Shown: positions 27,510 to 36,627 of the stretch, piece by piece
Numbering within the stretch: the stretch's first letter is position 1
Layout of the letters: every line of letters starts with the position of its first letter
Assembly (NCBI RefSeq): GCF_900258035.1
Contig: NZ_OGTP01000003.1
Location: 310,001 to 374,000, forward strand
DNA length: 64,000 nt
Direction of reading: 5' to 3'
Source of the DNA: Caballeronia novacaledonica
Lineage (GTDB): Bacteria > Pseudomonadota > Gammaproteobacteria > Burkholderiales > Burkholderiaceae
The notes under the pieces: model-generated
The model's database searches: none
The model's input: the letters and a program-made list of their open reading frames with translations, nothing else
Told to the model about the DNA's origin: nothing
Program-made: the position numbers and the translations under genes

Positions 27510-28406
27510 GTGCCAGTGCCAGAGCCGCAATCCATCGACGAAACGCTCGCGCGTTTGCGCGAGCAGCGGTACTTCGCGAACCGCGAACTCGCGACGGCGC
27601 TCTTTCTCGCCCTGAAAATGCAGCGGCCGCTGTTTCTCGAAGGCGAGCCGGGCGTCGGCAAGACCGAGCTGGCGAAAGCGGCGGCGGGTTTATGCGGCAC
27701 GACGCTGCTGCGCCTGCAATGCTACGAAGGTCTCGATACCGCGAGCGCGCTCTACGAGTGGGATTATCCGCGGCAGATCATGGCGCTGCGGCTCGCGGAG
27801 GCATCCGGTGACACGCCGTCGAACGATTCGCTGTATCGCGGCGAGTTTCTGCTGAAGCGCCCGTTGCTGCAGGCGTTGCTGCCCGATCCCGCGAATTCAG
27901 ACGCGCGCCGCGTCTTGCTGATCGACGAAATCGATCGCGCCGACGAGCCGTTCGAAGCGTTTCTGCTCGAATTGCTGTCGGATTTTCAGGTGTCGATTCC
28001 GGAGTACGGCACGGTGCGGGCGGCGCGGCCGCCGCTCGTCGTGATGACGTCGAACCGCACGCGCGAGGTTCACGACGCGTTGAAGCGGCGCTGTCTGTAT
28101 CAGTGGATCGGTTATCCCGAGCGGGATGTCGAACTCGCGATCGTCGCGGCGCGCGCGCCGGAAGCGGGCAGCGCGTTGCAGAAGCGCGCCGTCGCATTCG
28201 TGCACGCGTTGCGCAGGCTGGATCTTTTCAAGGCGCCGGGCGTCGCGGAGACGATCGACTGGTGCCGCGCGCTCGCGGCGTTGTCGGTGTCGGAGCTCGA
28301 TCCGCAATCGGTTCAGGACACGCTCGGCGTGCTGCTGAAGTATCAGGACGATCTCGCGCGCATGGACGCCGACACGCTCGCGCACTGCCTCTCCGCCACG
28401 CCATGA
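27510..28406 (+). CDS. coxD: MoxR-family AAA+ ATPase (CoxD-like)
   Basis: Chaperone-like ATPase. In Oligotropha, CoxD helps insert sulfur and copper into the CO dehydrogenase active site (established); the same role is inferred here. The 298-residue protein has Walker A GEPGVGKTE (about 45-53), Walker B LLIDEIDRAD, and sensor 1 in VMTSNRTRE. The start is GTG at 27510 (a second in-frame GTG lies two codons on). Its TGA stop overlaps the ATG of coxE. Confidence 0.9.
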   Translation: MPVPEPQSIDETLARLREQRYFANRELATALFLALKMQRPLFLEGEPGVGKTELAKAAAGLCGTTLLRLQCYEGLDTASALYEWDYPRQIMALRLAEASGDTPSNDSLYRGEFLLKRPLLQALLPDPANSDARRVLLIDEIDRADEPFEAFLLELLSDFQVSIPEYGTVRAARPPLVVMTSNRTREVHDALKRRCLYQWIGYPERDVELAIVAARAPEAGSALQKRAVAFVHALRRLDLFKAPGVAETIDWCRALAALSVSELDPQSVQDTLGVLLKYQDDLARMDADTLAHCLSATP

Positions 28407-29587
28407 CGATGGAACCGTTCGCCTGCAACGTCGTGCATTTCGTGCGGCTGCTGCGCGGCGCGGGGCTCGGCATGTCGCCCGCGCATGCCGTGGACGCGCT
28501 CGACGCGTTGCGCTTTGTCGATCTGAACCGCCGCGACGACGTACGCGCGACGCTCGCGTGCCTGCTCGTTCACGCCAGCGACGAGCGCGATATCTTCGAC
28601 GCCGCGTTCGATCTCTTCTGGCGCGATCCCGATTGGGAAGGCAAGCTGCGCGCGCTGCTCTTGCCGAAGGTGACGAACGGCATGCCGCCGCCGAAGCGCA
28701 ACAACCGTCTCGCCGATGCATTGGCGACGCGCGCCGCGGCATCGAAAACGCAGGCGGCGGAATCGAAGCCGGAAGAGGCGCATGCGCGCATCACGTTCAG
28801 TTCGCAGGACCGCCTGAGTCATCGCGATTTCGACACGCTCAGCGCCGACGAATGGCGCACGCTCCGGCATCAGATTCGCGCGCACCGGATGCCGCTCGCG
28901 ACCGAGCCGACGCGCAGGCTGAAAGCGGCGTCGCGCGGCACCCACGCCGATCTCAAGGCGAGCGCGCGCCACGCCGTGCGCTCGGGCGGCGACTGGACCG
29001 CGTGGAAGTATCGCGCGGCGGTGGAGCGCAGGCCGCCGCTCGTCTTGCTGCTCGACATTTCCGGATCGATGAGCGCGTACTCGCGCGCCGTGCTCTATTT
29101 CTGTCACGCGCTTTTGCAGTCGCGCGAGCGTCTGCAGGTATTCTTGTTCGGCACGCGCTTGACCAACGCGACGCGCGCATTGCGCGAACGCGATCCCGAT
29201 GTCGCCATCGCGGCGCTCGGGCAGAACGTGGCGGACTGGTCGGGCGGCACGCGCATCGGCGCGACGCTGGCGGAGTTCAATCGACGCTGGGCGCGCCGCG
29301 TGCTGGCCGGCCGGGCGACGGTTTTGCTCGTCACCGATGGCCTCGATCACGAAGCCATCGACGTGCTCGACGCCGAGATGCAGCGGCTCAGGCGCTTTGC
29401 GCATCGGCTCGTGTGGCTCAATCCGCTGTTGCGCTTCGCCGATTTCACGCCGCGCGCGCGGGGCGTGCGCGCGATCCTGCCGCACGTCGATGCGATGCTC
29501 GCGGCCCATAACCTCGACAGCCTTTGCGCCGTCGGGCCGGAACTGGCCGCGCTATCACGGCACACAGGAGACACGCGATGGAACTGA
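28403..29587 (+). CDS. coxE: VWA domain-containing protein (CoxE-like)
   Basis: Partner of the MoxR ATPase in metal-centre assembly. The 394-residue protein has the DUF58/CoxE-type N-terminus, a low-complexity Ala/Lys/Glu linker at about 110-140, and a von Willebrand A domain with the metal-dependent adhesion site DISGSMS at about 217. ATG 28403 shares ATGA with the coxD stop, so translation is coupled. It overlaps coxG by ten bases at the other end. Confidence 0.9.
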   Translation: MTMEPFACNVVHFVRLLRGAGLGMSPAHAVDALDALRFVDLNRRDDVRATLACLLVHASDERDIFDAAFDLFWRDPDWEGKLRALLLPKVTNGMPPPKRNNRLADALATRAAASKTQAAESKPEEAHARITFSSQDRLSHRDFDTLSADEWRTLRHQIRAHRMPLATEPTRRLKAASRGTHADLKASARHAVRSGGDWTAWKYRAAVERRPPLVLLLDISGSMSAYSRAVLYFCHALLQSRERLQVFLFGTRLTNATRALRERDPDVAIAALGQNVADWSGGTRIGATLAEFNRRWARRVLAGRATVLLVTDGLDHEAIDVLDAEMQRLRRFAHRLVWLNPLLRFADFTPRARGVRAILPHVDAMLAAHNLDSLCAVGPELAALSRHTGDTRWN

Positions 29588-30120
29588 CCGAAACGCACAC
29601 GTTACCGGTGCCGCAGGCGCGCGCCTGGGAAGCGCTCAACGACACGTCGATTTTGAAGATATGCATTCCCGGCTGCGACAGCATCGACGCCGATGGCGAG
29701 AACGCCTACAACGTCGCGATGACGGCGTCGGTCGGACCGGTGAAGGCGCGCTTCAAGGGACGAATGGAACTCACGAATATCGACGCCCCGCATACTTACA
29801 CGATCGTGTTCGAAGGGCAGGGCGGCGCCGCCGGTTTCAGCAAGGGCAGCGCGACCGTGAACCTCGAACCCGGCGACGAAGCCGACACGACGAAGCTCAG
29901 CTACAGTGCAAACGCGCAGGTCGGCGGCAAGCTCGCGCAGATCGGCTCGCGGCTCGTCGACGGCGCGGCGCGCAAGATTGCCGGGGAATTTTTCAAGCGA
30001 TTCAGCGCGCAGTTGCAGGGCGGGCCGGAATCGCAGGATAGCGCCGCCGGCGATGAAAACGGCGGCGAGACGCACGAGAAGGGAAAGAAATCATGGACAG
30101 CGTGGATCTCGAAGTCCTGA
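29578..30120 (+). CDS. coxG: SRPBCC/CoxG family protein
   Basis: CoxG anchors CO dehydrogenase to the membrane in Oligotropha (established). A later report ties CoxG proteins to quinone transport in Mycobacterium. The 180-residue protein starts MELTETHTLPVPQARAWEAL and has the CoxG signature PGCDSID plus the START-like fold. A charged, low-complexity tail (ENGGETHEKGKK) runs from about 155 to the end. It overlaps coxE by ten bases and the xdhC-like gene by 28 bases. Confidence 0.9.
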   Translation: MELTETHTLPVPQARAWEALNDTSILKICIPGCDSIDADGENAYNVAMTASVGPVKARFKGRMELTNIDAPHTYTIVFEGQGGAAGFSKGSATVNLEPGDEADTTKLSYSANAQVGGKLAQIGSRLVDGAARKIAGEFFKRFSAQLQGGPESQDSAAGDENGGETHEKGKKSWTAWISKS

Positions 30121-31112
30121 AACACAGCGCGCGATGGCTCGAAGAAGGGCATCGCGTATTGCTCGTGACGGTGGTGAAGACGTGGGGTTCGTCGCCGCGG
30201 CCCGAGGGCGCGATGCTCGCCGTGCGCGCCGATGGTCACGTCGTCGGTTCGGTGTCGGGCGGATGTATCGAGGACGATCTCATCGACCGTGTGCGGCAAC
30301 GGGGCATCGAGCAGACGAAGCCGGAAGCGGTGAAGTACGGCATCAGCGCGGAAGAGGCGCACAGGTTCGGCTTGCCGTGCGGCGGCACGATCCAGCTCGT
30401 GCTGGAACCGTTGTCGATGTCGAGCGGCATCGCCGAATTGTGCGCGACGGTGGAAAGCGGCGGGCTCGTCGCGCGCACGCTCGACATGGCGACCGGCGAC
30501 GCGCGCCTCGAACCCGCGCAAGCCACGGACGGCGTGCTCTTCGACGACCAGCGGCTTCTGACGATCCACGGTCCGCGCTATCGCATGCTGGTGATCGGCG
30601 CGGGGCAGTTGTCGCGGTATCTGTGCAGCATCGCGGTCGGGCTGGATTATCAGGTCACCGTCTGCGATCCGCGCGAGGAATACACGGAAGAGTGGGATGT
30701 GGCGGGCACGACCATCGTGCGCACCATGCCCGACGACACCGTCATGGACATGAAGCTCGACGAGCGCTGCGCGGTGATCGCGCTCACGCACGATCCCAAA
30801 CTCGACGATCTGGCGTTGATGGAAGCGCTCAAAACGCCCGCGTTCTACGTGGGCGCGCTCGGTTCGCGGCGCAATAACGCGGCGCGTCGCGAGCGTCTGA
30901 AGGAGTTCGATCTGAGCGAAGCCGAGCTCGCGCGATTGCACGGGCCGGTGGGAATTTACATCGGCAGCAGGACGCCGCCGGAGATCGCGGTGTCGATTCT
31001 CGCCGAGGTCACGGCGGCGAAGAACGGCGTGTCGCTGCCGGAATTGTTGCAGGTCGAAGGCGCGAAGGCGGCGCGTGAAGTCGCGGGGAAAGGCGAAGTG
31101 TGCGGCGTTTGA
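30093..31112 (+). CDS. XdhC/CoxI family molybdenum cofactor maturation protein
   Basis: Binds molybdenum cofactor and helps its sulfuration and insertion into molybdenum hydroxylases. The 339-residue protein has the N-terminal XdhC/CoxI domain (VVKTWGSSPRPEGAML, GSVSGGCIED, CGGTIQL) and a C-terminal Rossmann domain (MLVIGAGQLSRYL, VGALGSRRN). Last gene of the cox-like operon. No clear terminator follows before the convergent PepSY gene. Confidence 0.92.
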   Translation: MDSVDLEVLKHSARWLEEGHRVLLVTVVKTWGSSPRPEGAMLAVRADGHVVGSVSGGCIEDDLIDRVRQRGIEQTKPEAVKYGISAEEAHRFGLPCGGTIQLVLEPLSMSSGIAELCATVESGGLVARTLDMATGDARLEPAQATDGVLFDDQRLLTIHGPRYRMLVIGAGQLSRYLCSIAVGLDYQVTVCDPREEYTEEWDVAGTTIVRTMPDDTVMDMKLDERCAVIALTHDPKLDDLALMEALKTPAFYVGALGSRRNNAARRERLKEFDLSEAELARLHGPVGIYIGSRTPPEIAVSILAEVTAAKNGVSLPELLQVEGAKAAREVAGKGEVCGV

Positions 31113-31177
31113 GCGCGATTACGCCGTGACGAACGCCTGGCACGCTTCGTCCATGACTCACGCGGCGTAAGCGCAAG

Positions 31178-31939
31178 TCACATCAATCCACAAACGATCG
31201 CCGCGACCAGCGATGCCGCGACGATCACCACGCCCGCAGTGCGCTTCCTGTTCAGCTCGGTCCACAGCAGCACGCCCGTCAGAGACAGCAAAATGATGCT
31301 GCCCGCGAACGTGTCGATGAGCAGCACCCAGCCCACGCTCAGGCCCACGCCTTTGTGCAGGTTGGTCATCATCGCGAGGAAGGTGTTTTCGGTGCGTTTC
31401 ACCGACACGAAGTTGTTGCCCACCCAGTACTCGGCCATCACGCTGCCGCCCGGCGCTGCCACCATCACCGACCATTGCTCCGGCTGCATCGTGCTCTTGT
31501 CGCCCCAGCCGACCGGATGCGCCGGCTCGCGCTTCGCGCGCCCGAGATTGCCTTCGATCTTCAATTCCTTCTTCAGCCACGCGCCCATGTCGCGCGGCGT
31601 CTTGAAGCCTTCGGCGGGCAGCGGCATCTGCATCTGCGAAACCTGCGGCTCGCCGGTGGAAATGCGCAGCGGCGGCGCGCGATGATTCAACAGGAAACCC
31701 GTCGTCCCGAACAGCAGGCCGAGCAGCGCGCCCCACAAGCCGATCCATCCGTGAACCTTGCGCAGCCACTTCAGGAACGTCGAGCGGCGCGAGCGGTTCT
31801 TGCGCACGAACTGCTCGGCATCGTCGATGAGGCGCCCATGCGGACGATAGTGCGTCGGGCCGCTCGTCGCGGGCGGCTGCGGATTGAGGGTGTCAGGCGC
31901 GTTCACGCGTCTCTCCAGAATTCGGGCGTTGGCAGACAA
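31178..31939 (-). CDS. PepSY-associated transmembrane protein
   Basis: The 253-residue protein has a cytoplasmic N-terminus, a first membrane helix after LRKVHGWIGLWGALLGLLFGTTGF, a periplasmic domain of about 110 residues, then LHKGVGLSVGWVLLIDTFAGSIILLSLTGVLLW and a final hydrophobic segment. This is the PepSY_TM layout, often linked to siderophore or iron-related uptake and reductase systems. A Fur-box-like site lies about 60 bases upstream, supporting iron control (inference). Confidence 0.85.
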   Translation of the reverse strand: MSANARILERRVNAPDTLNPQPPATSGPTHYRPHGRLIDDAEQFVRKNRSRRSTFLKWLRKVHGWIGLWGALLGLLFGTTGFLLNHRAPPLRISTGEPQVSQMQMPLPAEGFKTPRDMGAWLKKELKIEGNLGRAKREPAHPVGWGDKSTMQPEQWSVMVAAPGGSVMAEYWVGNNFVSVKRTENTFLAMMTNLHKGVGLSVGWVLLIDTFAGSIILLSLTGVLLWTELNRKRTAGVVIVAASLVAAIVCGLM

Positions 31940-32000
31940 AGCCGCGCCCCGATCGGCGGGTTCGAACGAACGCGCGGCGATCGACGGAAGGCGGGCAAAT

Positions 32001-32019
32001 GAGAATTGTTATCATTGCA
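32001..32019 (-). promoter_or_regulatory. Candidate Fur box upstream of the PepSY gene
   Basis: GAGAATTGTTATCATTGCA matches the 19-bp Fur consensus GATAATGATAATCATTATC at 12 of 19 positions, including AAT and TATCATT. It lies 62-80 bases before the PepSY start codon. Confidence 0.45.
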
Positions 32020-32082
32020 TGCGCAAAAGCGCATTTCAATGCTTTGCGATTGCCTGACATTCCGCAAATGTCACGAAAAATT

Positions 32083-33114
32083 TCAGACAGGCCAGAGCGG
32101 CCCTTCCTGCATCGCGCCGACTTGCTCGCGCAATTCGAGGATGCGGTCTTCCCAATAGCGCTGCGTGTTGAACCACGGAAAGGCGGCGGGAAACGCCGGA
32201 TCGTTCCAGCGGCGCGCGAGCCACGCCGAGTAGTGAATCAGCCGCAGCGTGCGCAAGGCTTCGGTCAGATGAAGTTCGCGCGGATCGAACTCGCAGAAGT
32301 CTTCGTAGCCGGCGAGCAGATCCGTGAGCGCGCGCGATGCGTCCGCGCGTCCCGCGGGCAGCAGCAGCCATAGATCCTGAATCGCCGGGCCCATGCGGCT
32401 ATCGTCGAAATCGACGAAATGCGGACCCGCGTCGGTCCACAGCACGTTGCTCGGATGACAGTCGCCGTGCAGCCGCAAGTGCCGCACGTCGCCCGCGCGA
32501 TCGAAACACTGCGCGACGCCTTCGAGCGCCATCGACACGACGGTTTCCCAGGCTTCGCGCACGTCGGCGGGAACGAAGGCGTGCGTCAGCAGAAACTCGC
32601 GCGGTTCGTAACCGAAGGTGTCGATATCGAGCGTCGGCCGCTCGCGATAAGGCTCGATCGCGCCCACCGCGTGAATGCGCCCGATGAAGCGCCCGAGCCA
32701 TTCGAGCGTGTCGCGGCGGTCGAGATCGGGTGCGCGTCCGCCGCGCCGCTCGAAGATCGAAAAGCGAAAACCGTCGAATTCGTGCAGTGTCGCGCCTTCG
32801 AGCACGCGGGCCGGAACGGCCGGAATTTCGCGCGCGACGAGTCCGGCGACGAACGCGTGCTCTTCGAGAATCGCCGCATTCGACCAGCGTTTCGGACGAT
32901 AAAACTTGGCGACGACCGGCGCGCCATCTTCGACGCCCACCTGATACACGCGGTTTTCGTAGCTGTTGAGCGGCAGCAGGCGGCCGTCGGTGCGCGCGCC
33001 GGCGGGAATCAGCACGCTGTCGAGCGCATCGAGCACGCGCTCGGGCGTGAGGCCGGCGAAGGGCGGCGCGTCGTCGGCGGGCGCGCCGTCGGAATCGGGA
33101 TGGATCGAGTTCAT
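32083..33114 (-). CDS. srkA: Stress response Ser/Thr kinase SrkA (RdoA/YihE) family
   Basis: Protein kinase-like enzyme of the APH fold that counters stress-induced death in E. coli. The 343-residue protein has NSYENRVYQV and VVAKFYRP (ATP-binding lysine), the catalytic loop LHGDCHPSNVLW, and the metal-binding FVDFDDSRMGP. These are diagnostic of SrkA. ATG at 33114. No dsbA follows it here, unlike E. coli. Confidence 0.9.
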   Translation of the reverse strand: MNSIHPDSDGAPADDAPPFAGLTPERVLDALDSVLIPAGARTDGRLLPLNSYENRVYQVGVEDGAPVVAKFYRPKRWSNAAILEEHAFVAGLVAREIPAVPARVLEGATLHEFDGFRFSIFERRGGRAPDLDRRDTLEWLGRFIGRIHAVGAIEPYRERPTLDIDTFGYEPREFLLTHAFVPADVREAWETVVSMALEGVAQCFDRAGDVRHLRLHGDCHPSNVLWTDAGPHFVDFDDSRMGPAIQDLWLLLPAGRADASRALTDLLAGYEDFCEFDPRELHLTEALRTLRLIHYSAWLARRWNDPAFPAAFPWFNTQRYWEDRILELREQVGAMQEGPLWPV

Positions 33115-33156
33115 CCCGGCATTGTGCCCGGCCTTCGCGCGGGCGGCACCATTACT

Positions 33157-33369
33157 TCAATGAACGACCGTGTTCGACGGACGCACGATATCGCCCGTGT
33201 CGATTAGATCTTCGAGGAAGAACGGCTCCGTATTGAGCAGTTTGGTCACGCCGGGCTCGCCCGCGTACCAGGCGACCATCGCCATGTCGCCGAGAATGCG
33301 CATTACGATGCCGCGCGCGCCTTGCGGCACGGCAATATGCACGGAGCGGACAATCGAACCGATTTGCAT
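33157..33369 (-). CDS. Small conserved-type hypothetical protein
   Basis: A 70-residue protein (MQIGSIVRSVHIAVPQGARG). It alternates hydrophobic strands and reads like a small beta-barrel (VMRILGDMAMVAWYAG, PFFLEDLIDTGDIV). A GGGG stretch lies before the ATG at 33369. No domain is recognised. It stands upstream of srkA on the same strand, 42 bases away, and could be co-transcribed. Confidence 0.6.
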   Translation of the reverse strand: MQIGSIVRSVHIAVPQGARGIVMRILGDMAMVAWYAGEPGVTKLLNTEPFFLEDLIDTGDIVRPSNTVVH

Positions 33370-33691
33370 GATGAATCCCCGTTTCAGCGCCGGCTGGGAA
33401 TAGAACGCCGGTCGTATATTTCACCAAGCACAGGCTTTTCACGGCTCGTGCACCAGACAATCGCCGCGTCTTTGTTGCGGCAAGCGCGACTTGCGCGGCT
33501 TTCATGAACGATTGTGCTCTTACTTTAGCGCATCGCGGCGCGTCGGCGCGACGCCAAATGCCTCGTTATGTTGCCGATCGCAGACGACTAGCAGTAATTA
33601 CTGGTGATCGTCGGCGTAAGGCATCTTTCGCATTAGGCAAAACCCTTGGTATCGGCGTATTGTTAAGGGTTTTTCAGCGGAGACTACATTC
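33370..33691. other. Divergent intergenic region with a 12-bp palindrome
   Basis: About 320 bases without a gene, between two divergent starts. CAGTAATTACTG (33592-33603) is a perfect palindrome 88 bases before the MFS gene and may be an operator for it. No regulator gene lies next to it. Confidence 0.35.
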
Positions 33692-34930
33692 GTGAACGCT
33701 TCACCGTCGCCGCAGCGCCCGAACGCCGACGATCACACGTATCTCGAACGCGGTTCGCGCGCGTACTGGCGTGCGGCGCTTGCGCTGCTGTTCGCCGGCT
33801 ACGCAACCTTCTCGCTGTTGTATTGCGTGCAGCCGCTGCTTCCCGAGTTCACGAAGGCGTTCGGCGTCAGCCCGGCGGTCAGCGCGTTGACGGTATCGGT
33901 GAGCACGGCTGCGCTGGCGATCGCGATCTTCATCGCGGGATTCGTCTCGGAAAGCTGGAGCCGTCATCGATTGATGACGCTTTCGCTGCTGGCGTCGTCG
34001 TCGCTGACGGTCGTCGCCGCCGTGTTGCCGAATTGGCACGCGCTGCTCGTCGTGCGCGCGCTCGAAGGCTTCGCGCTCGGCGGCGTGCCTGCCGTCGCGA
34101 TGGCGTATCTCGCGGAGGAAGTGCATCCGGAAGGCCTCGGTCTCGCGATGGGCCTGTATGTCGGCGGGACGGCGATCGGCGGAATGGCGGGGCGCGTGAT
34201 CAGCGGCGTCCTCGCGGATCTGTTCGGCTGGCGCGTGGCCATCGGCGGCATCGGTTTGCTGGGTTTGCTCGCGACGCTCGCGTTCCGCTCGCTCCTGCCG
34301 CCGTCGCGGCGATTCAAGCCACGGCGCGGCGTCGGGTTCGCGCATCATCGGCGCTCGCTGGCCGGTCATTTGCGGCATGGCGGTTTGCCGTTTCTGTTTC
34401 TCATCGGCTTCGTGCTGATGGGCAGCTTCGTCACGCTCTACAACTACGTCGGCTACCGGCTGCTCGGCGCGCCGTTTCAACTCAGTCAGACGCAGATCGG
34501 CGCGATCTTCACCGTGTATCTGACGGGCGTCGTCGCGTCGCCGTGGTCCGGGAAGATGGCCGATGCCTTCGGACGCGGCCGCGTACTGATCGCGAGTCTT
34601 CTGCTGATGATGCTAGGCGTGGCGCTGACGTTGTCGAACGCGCTGGCGGTGATCATCGCCGGGATCGCGTGTTTGACCTTCGGTTTCTTCGCCGGGCACG
34701 CCGTCGCGAGTAGCTGGGTCGGCCGGCTCGCCGCGCAGGCCAAAGGGCAGGCGGCGGCGCTTTATCTGCTCGCGTATTACATCGGATCGAGCGTGATCGG
34801 ATCGTATGGCGGCCACTTCTGGACGGCGTTCGGATGGACGGGCGTCGCCGGGCTGATCGGCGCGCTGCTGGTCGTCGGGCTGGCGGGCGCGGCGTATCTG
34901 AACCGGCACGAGCGCGCGACGCTCGCCTGA
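33692..34930 (+). CDS. Major facilitator superfamily transporter (YnfM-like)
   Basis: Integral inner-membrane transporter, 412 residues with about 12 helices. The first helices read ALALLFAGYATFSLLYCVQPLLPEF, typical of the YnfM/arabinose-efflux branch. The loop 2-3 motif is degenerate (GFVSESWSRHRLM), but the TM7-8 side shows GKMADAFGRGRV. The start is GTG at 33692, chosen because no ATG gives the N-terminus. Substrate unknown; probably efflux. Confidence 0.87.
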   Translation: MNASPSPQRPNADDHTYLERGSRAYWRAALALLFAGYATFSLLYCVQPLLPEFTKAFGVSPAVSALTVSVSTAALAIAIFIAGFVSESWSRHRLMTLSLLASSSLTVVAAVLPNWHALLVVRALEGFALGGVPAVAMAYLAEEVHPEGLGLAMGLYVGGTAIGGMAGRVISGVLADLFGWRVAIGGIGLLGLLATLAFRSLLPPSRRFKPRRGVGFAHHRRSLAGHLRHGGLPFLFLIGFVLMGSFVTLYNYVGYRLLGAPFQLSQTQIGAIFTVYLTGVVASPWSGKMADAFGRGRVLIASLLLMMLGVALTLSNALAVIIAGIACLTFGFFAGHAVASSWVGRLAAQAKGQAAALYLLAYYIGSSVIGSYGGHFWTAFGWTGVAGLIGALLVVGLAGAAYLNRHERATLA

Positions 34931-35157
34931 AAATCGAAAGCCGCCTGAAATGGAACGGAACTAAGGGTTTTCCGCGTCCGCTTAAAAAAGATCGCGTCTA
35001 AAGCCTTGTTACGCAAGGCTTTCATCTGTCGATGCAGTTTCCCAGCGCACGAAGTTCGGCCGACGCTCGCCACGGAGCGGCCTATACTCGAATTGTCGAT
35101 GCCGCTTTTCCACGCGCGACGATCAAAGCCAGAAAGCAAGACGATGGGAGACGCACT

Positions 35158-35340
35158 ATGACGTACTTCACGATCGGCGACTTCATCCTGATCATCCCGA
35201 TGGCGCTGGCTGGCGCGCTGTTCCTCGGGGCCATTCCCTGCGCGACGCATTTCAAGAACAACGTGCTGCGTGTGTTCGGCGCGCTGCTCGGCGTGCTCGC
35301 TGCGTTTCTGCTTGTCGAAGGACTGCCCGCGCTGATCTAG
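35158..35340 (+). CDS. Small hydrophobic membrane protein
   Basis: A 60-residue protein with two hydrophobic segments (FILIIPMALAGALFLGAIP and VFGALLGVLAAFLLVEGL) split by CATHFKNNVLR. A GGGAGA stretch lies ten bases before ATG 35158. High G/C third positions argue for a real gene. No known domain; function unknown. Confidence 0.65.
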   Translation: MTYFTIGDFILIIPMALAGALFLGAIPCATHFKNNVLRVFGALLGVLAAFLLVEGLPALI

Positions 35341-35379
35341 CGAGCGCCCCGCGCGGGCGCGCTCGCCGAAGACGCTGCT

Positions 35380-36084
35380 TTAAAGATGCTCGCCGAGGAA
35401 GCTCAGCGTGCGCCCATGCGCGAGCGCTGACGCCCGGGCGTTGTACGACGCGCGATCGCCACAGTTGAAACCGTGGTCGGCTTGCGCGTAGACGTGCAGT
35501 TCGGAATTCTTGCGGCCCGCGAACTTCTGGCGCACGGCGTCCACGGCATCGGCGGGAATGTGCGCGTCGAGTTCGCCGTAGTGGAATTGCATCGGCACCT
35601 TCACCTGATCGGCTTTATCCAGCGCATTCTGAATGCCGCCGCCGTAGTAGGCCACCGCCACATCCACCGAACCTTGCGCCGCCGCGAGATACGCGAGCCG
35701 GCCGCCGAAGCAATAGCCGATCGCCGCGATCTTGCCCGTCACTTCGGGCAGCGCGCGCAGCGCTTTCGCGGCCGCGCCGACGTCCGCGACCGCCGCGTCG
35801 AGCTGGGTCTTTTGCAGGAGTTCCATCGCCTTTTCGCGATCCGCGCCTTCGTAGCCCAGCTCGACGCGCGGCTGCGTGCGCCAGAAGACATCGGGGGCGA
35901 GCGCGACGTAGCCATCGGCGGCGTATTGATCGGCGACGCTGCGAATGTGGCCGTTCACGCCGAAGATCTCCTGCAGGATGATCACGGCGGGTCCGCTGCC
36001 CGTCTTGGGTAGCGCGAGATAGCCCTGGAAGCTGTCGCCATCGGCGGGAATGTCGATCCAGCGGGAAGTCACGGATACGGTCAC
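35380..36084 (-). CDS. Dienelactone hydrolase family protein
   Basis: Alpha/beta hydrolase, 234 residues. The catalytic triad is Cys in GYCFGG, Asp in GELDAHI and His in QADHGF, as in carboxymethylenebutenolidase, which opens dienelactone in chlorocatechol breakdown. No catechol pathway genes lie nearby, so a general esterase role is as likely. The motif QEIFGVN and the length fit the family well. Confidence 0.9.
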   Translation of the reverse strand: MTVSVTSRWIDIPADGDSFQGYLALPKTGSGPAVIILQEIFGVNGHIRSVADQYAADGYVALAPDVFWRTQPRVELGYEGADREKAMELLQKTQLDAAVADVGAAAKALRALPEVTGKIAAIGYCFGGRLAYLAAAQGSVDVAVAYYGGGIQNALDKADQVKVPMQFHYGELDAHIPADAVDAVRQKFAGRKNSELHVYAQADHGFNCGDRASYNARASALAHGRTLSFLGEHL

Positions 36085-36627
36085 GTCGATACTCCTTGCG
36101 TTGGTGAAATGGTTGGCCGGACGAGTTTGCCAGCTTTCCCTTTCAGTCGCCCTGAACGCCTGCGCGCGCCTGGCACGCCGTTTGACGTGCGGCGCATTTT
36201 TAGAGGCCCCAATCTAAACACCGGCTAAAAAGAAGCCTTAAAAGAACAGGCTAATGATGCCGGCGGGCAATGATTATCGGCGCGCGACTGCCGAACTTGA
36301 ATGATGGCCAAACCTTTGCGCGCCGATGTCGTGGAAACCCGCATGTACAGGGCTTCTTCACAGGAACGCCAGCACAAACGGCGACGCATCACAACTAGCC
36401 GTTAATTGGTAGTGACACCACTATCTTAAAAAACTTCCCTAAATTAATTTGACAACCCTACACTTGCGCGCAGTGCGGATGGCGGCTGCCACGAACGGCC
36501 TGCCGGAAGGACTTGCCAAGTGCATGACGATGCATCCGGCGTGGTCGTCCACGGGACTGAGCGATCGTGATGAAAGACGGGGCACAGGGCGATTACGTTG
36601 TTTTTGGGACCGAAACTGGAGACTTAC
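36085..36627. other. Gene-free region upstream of livK-like gene
   Basis: About 540 bases with no credible gene. It has an AT-rich stretch (36385-36450) with a small dyad TAGTG-ACAC-CACTA (36410-36423) and a TTGACA box at 36449-36454 without a clear -10 partner. It probably contains a long promoter or leader for the binding-protein gene. Confidence 0.3.
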
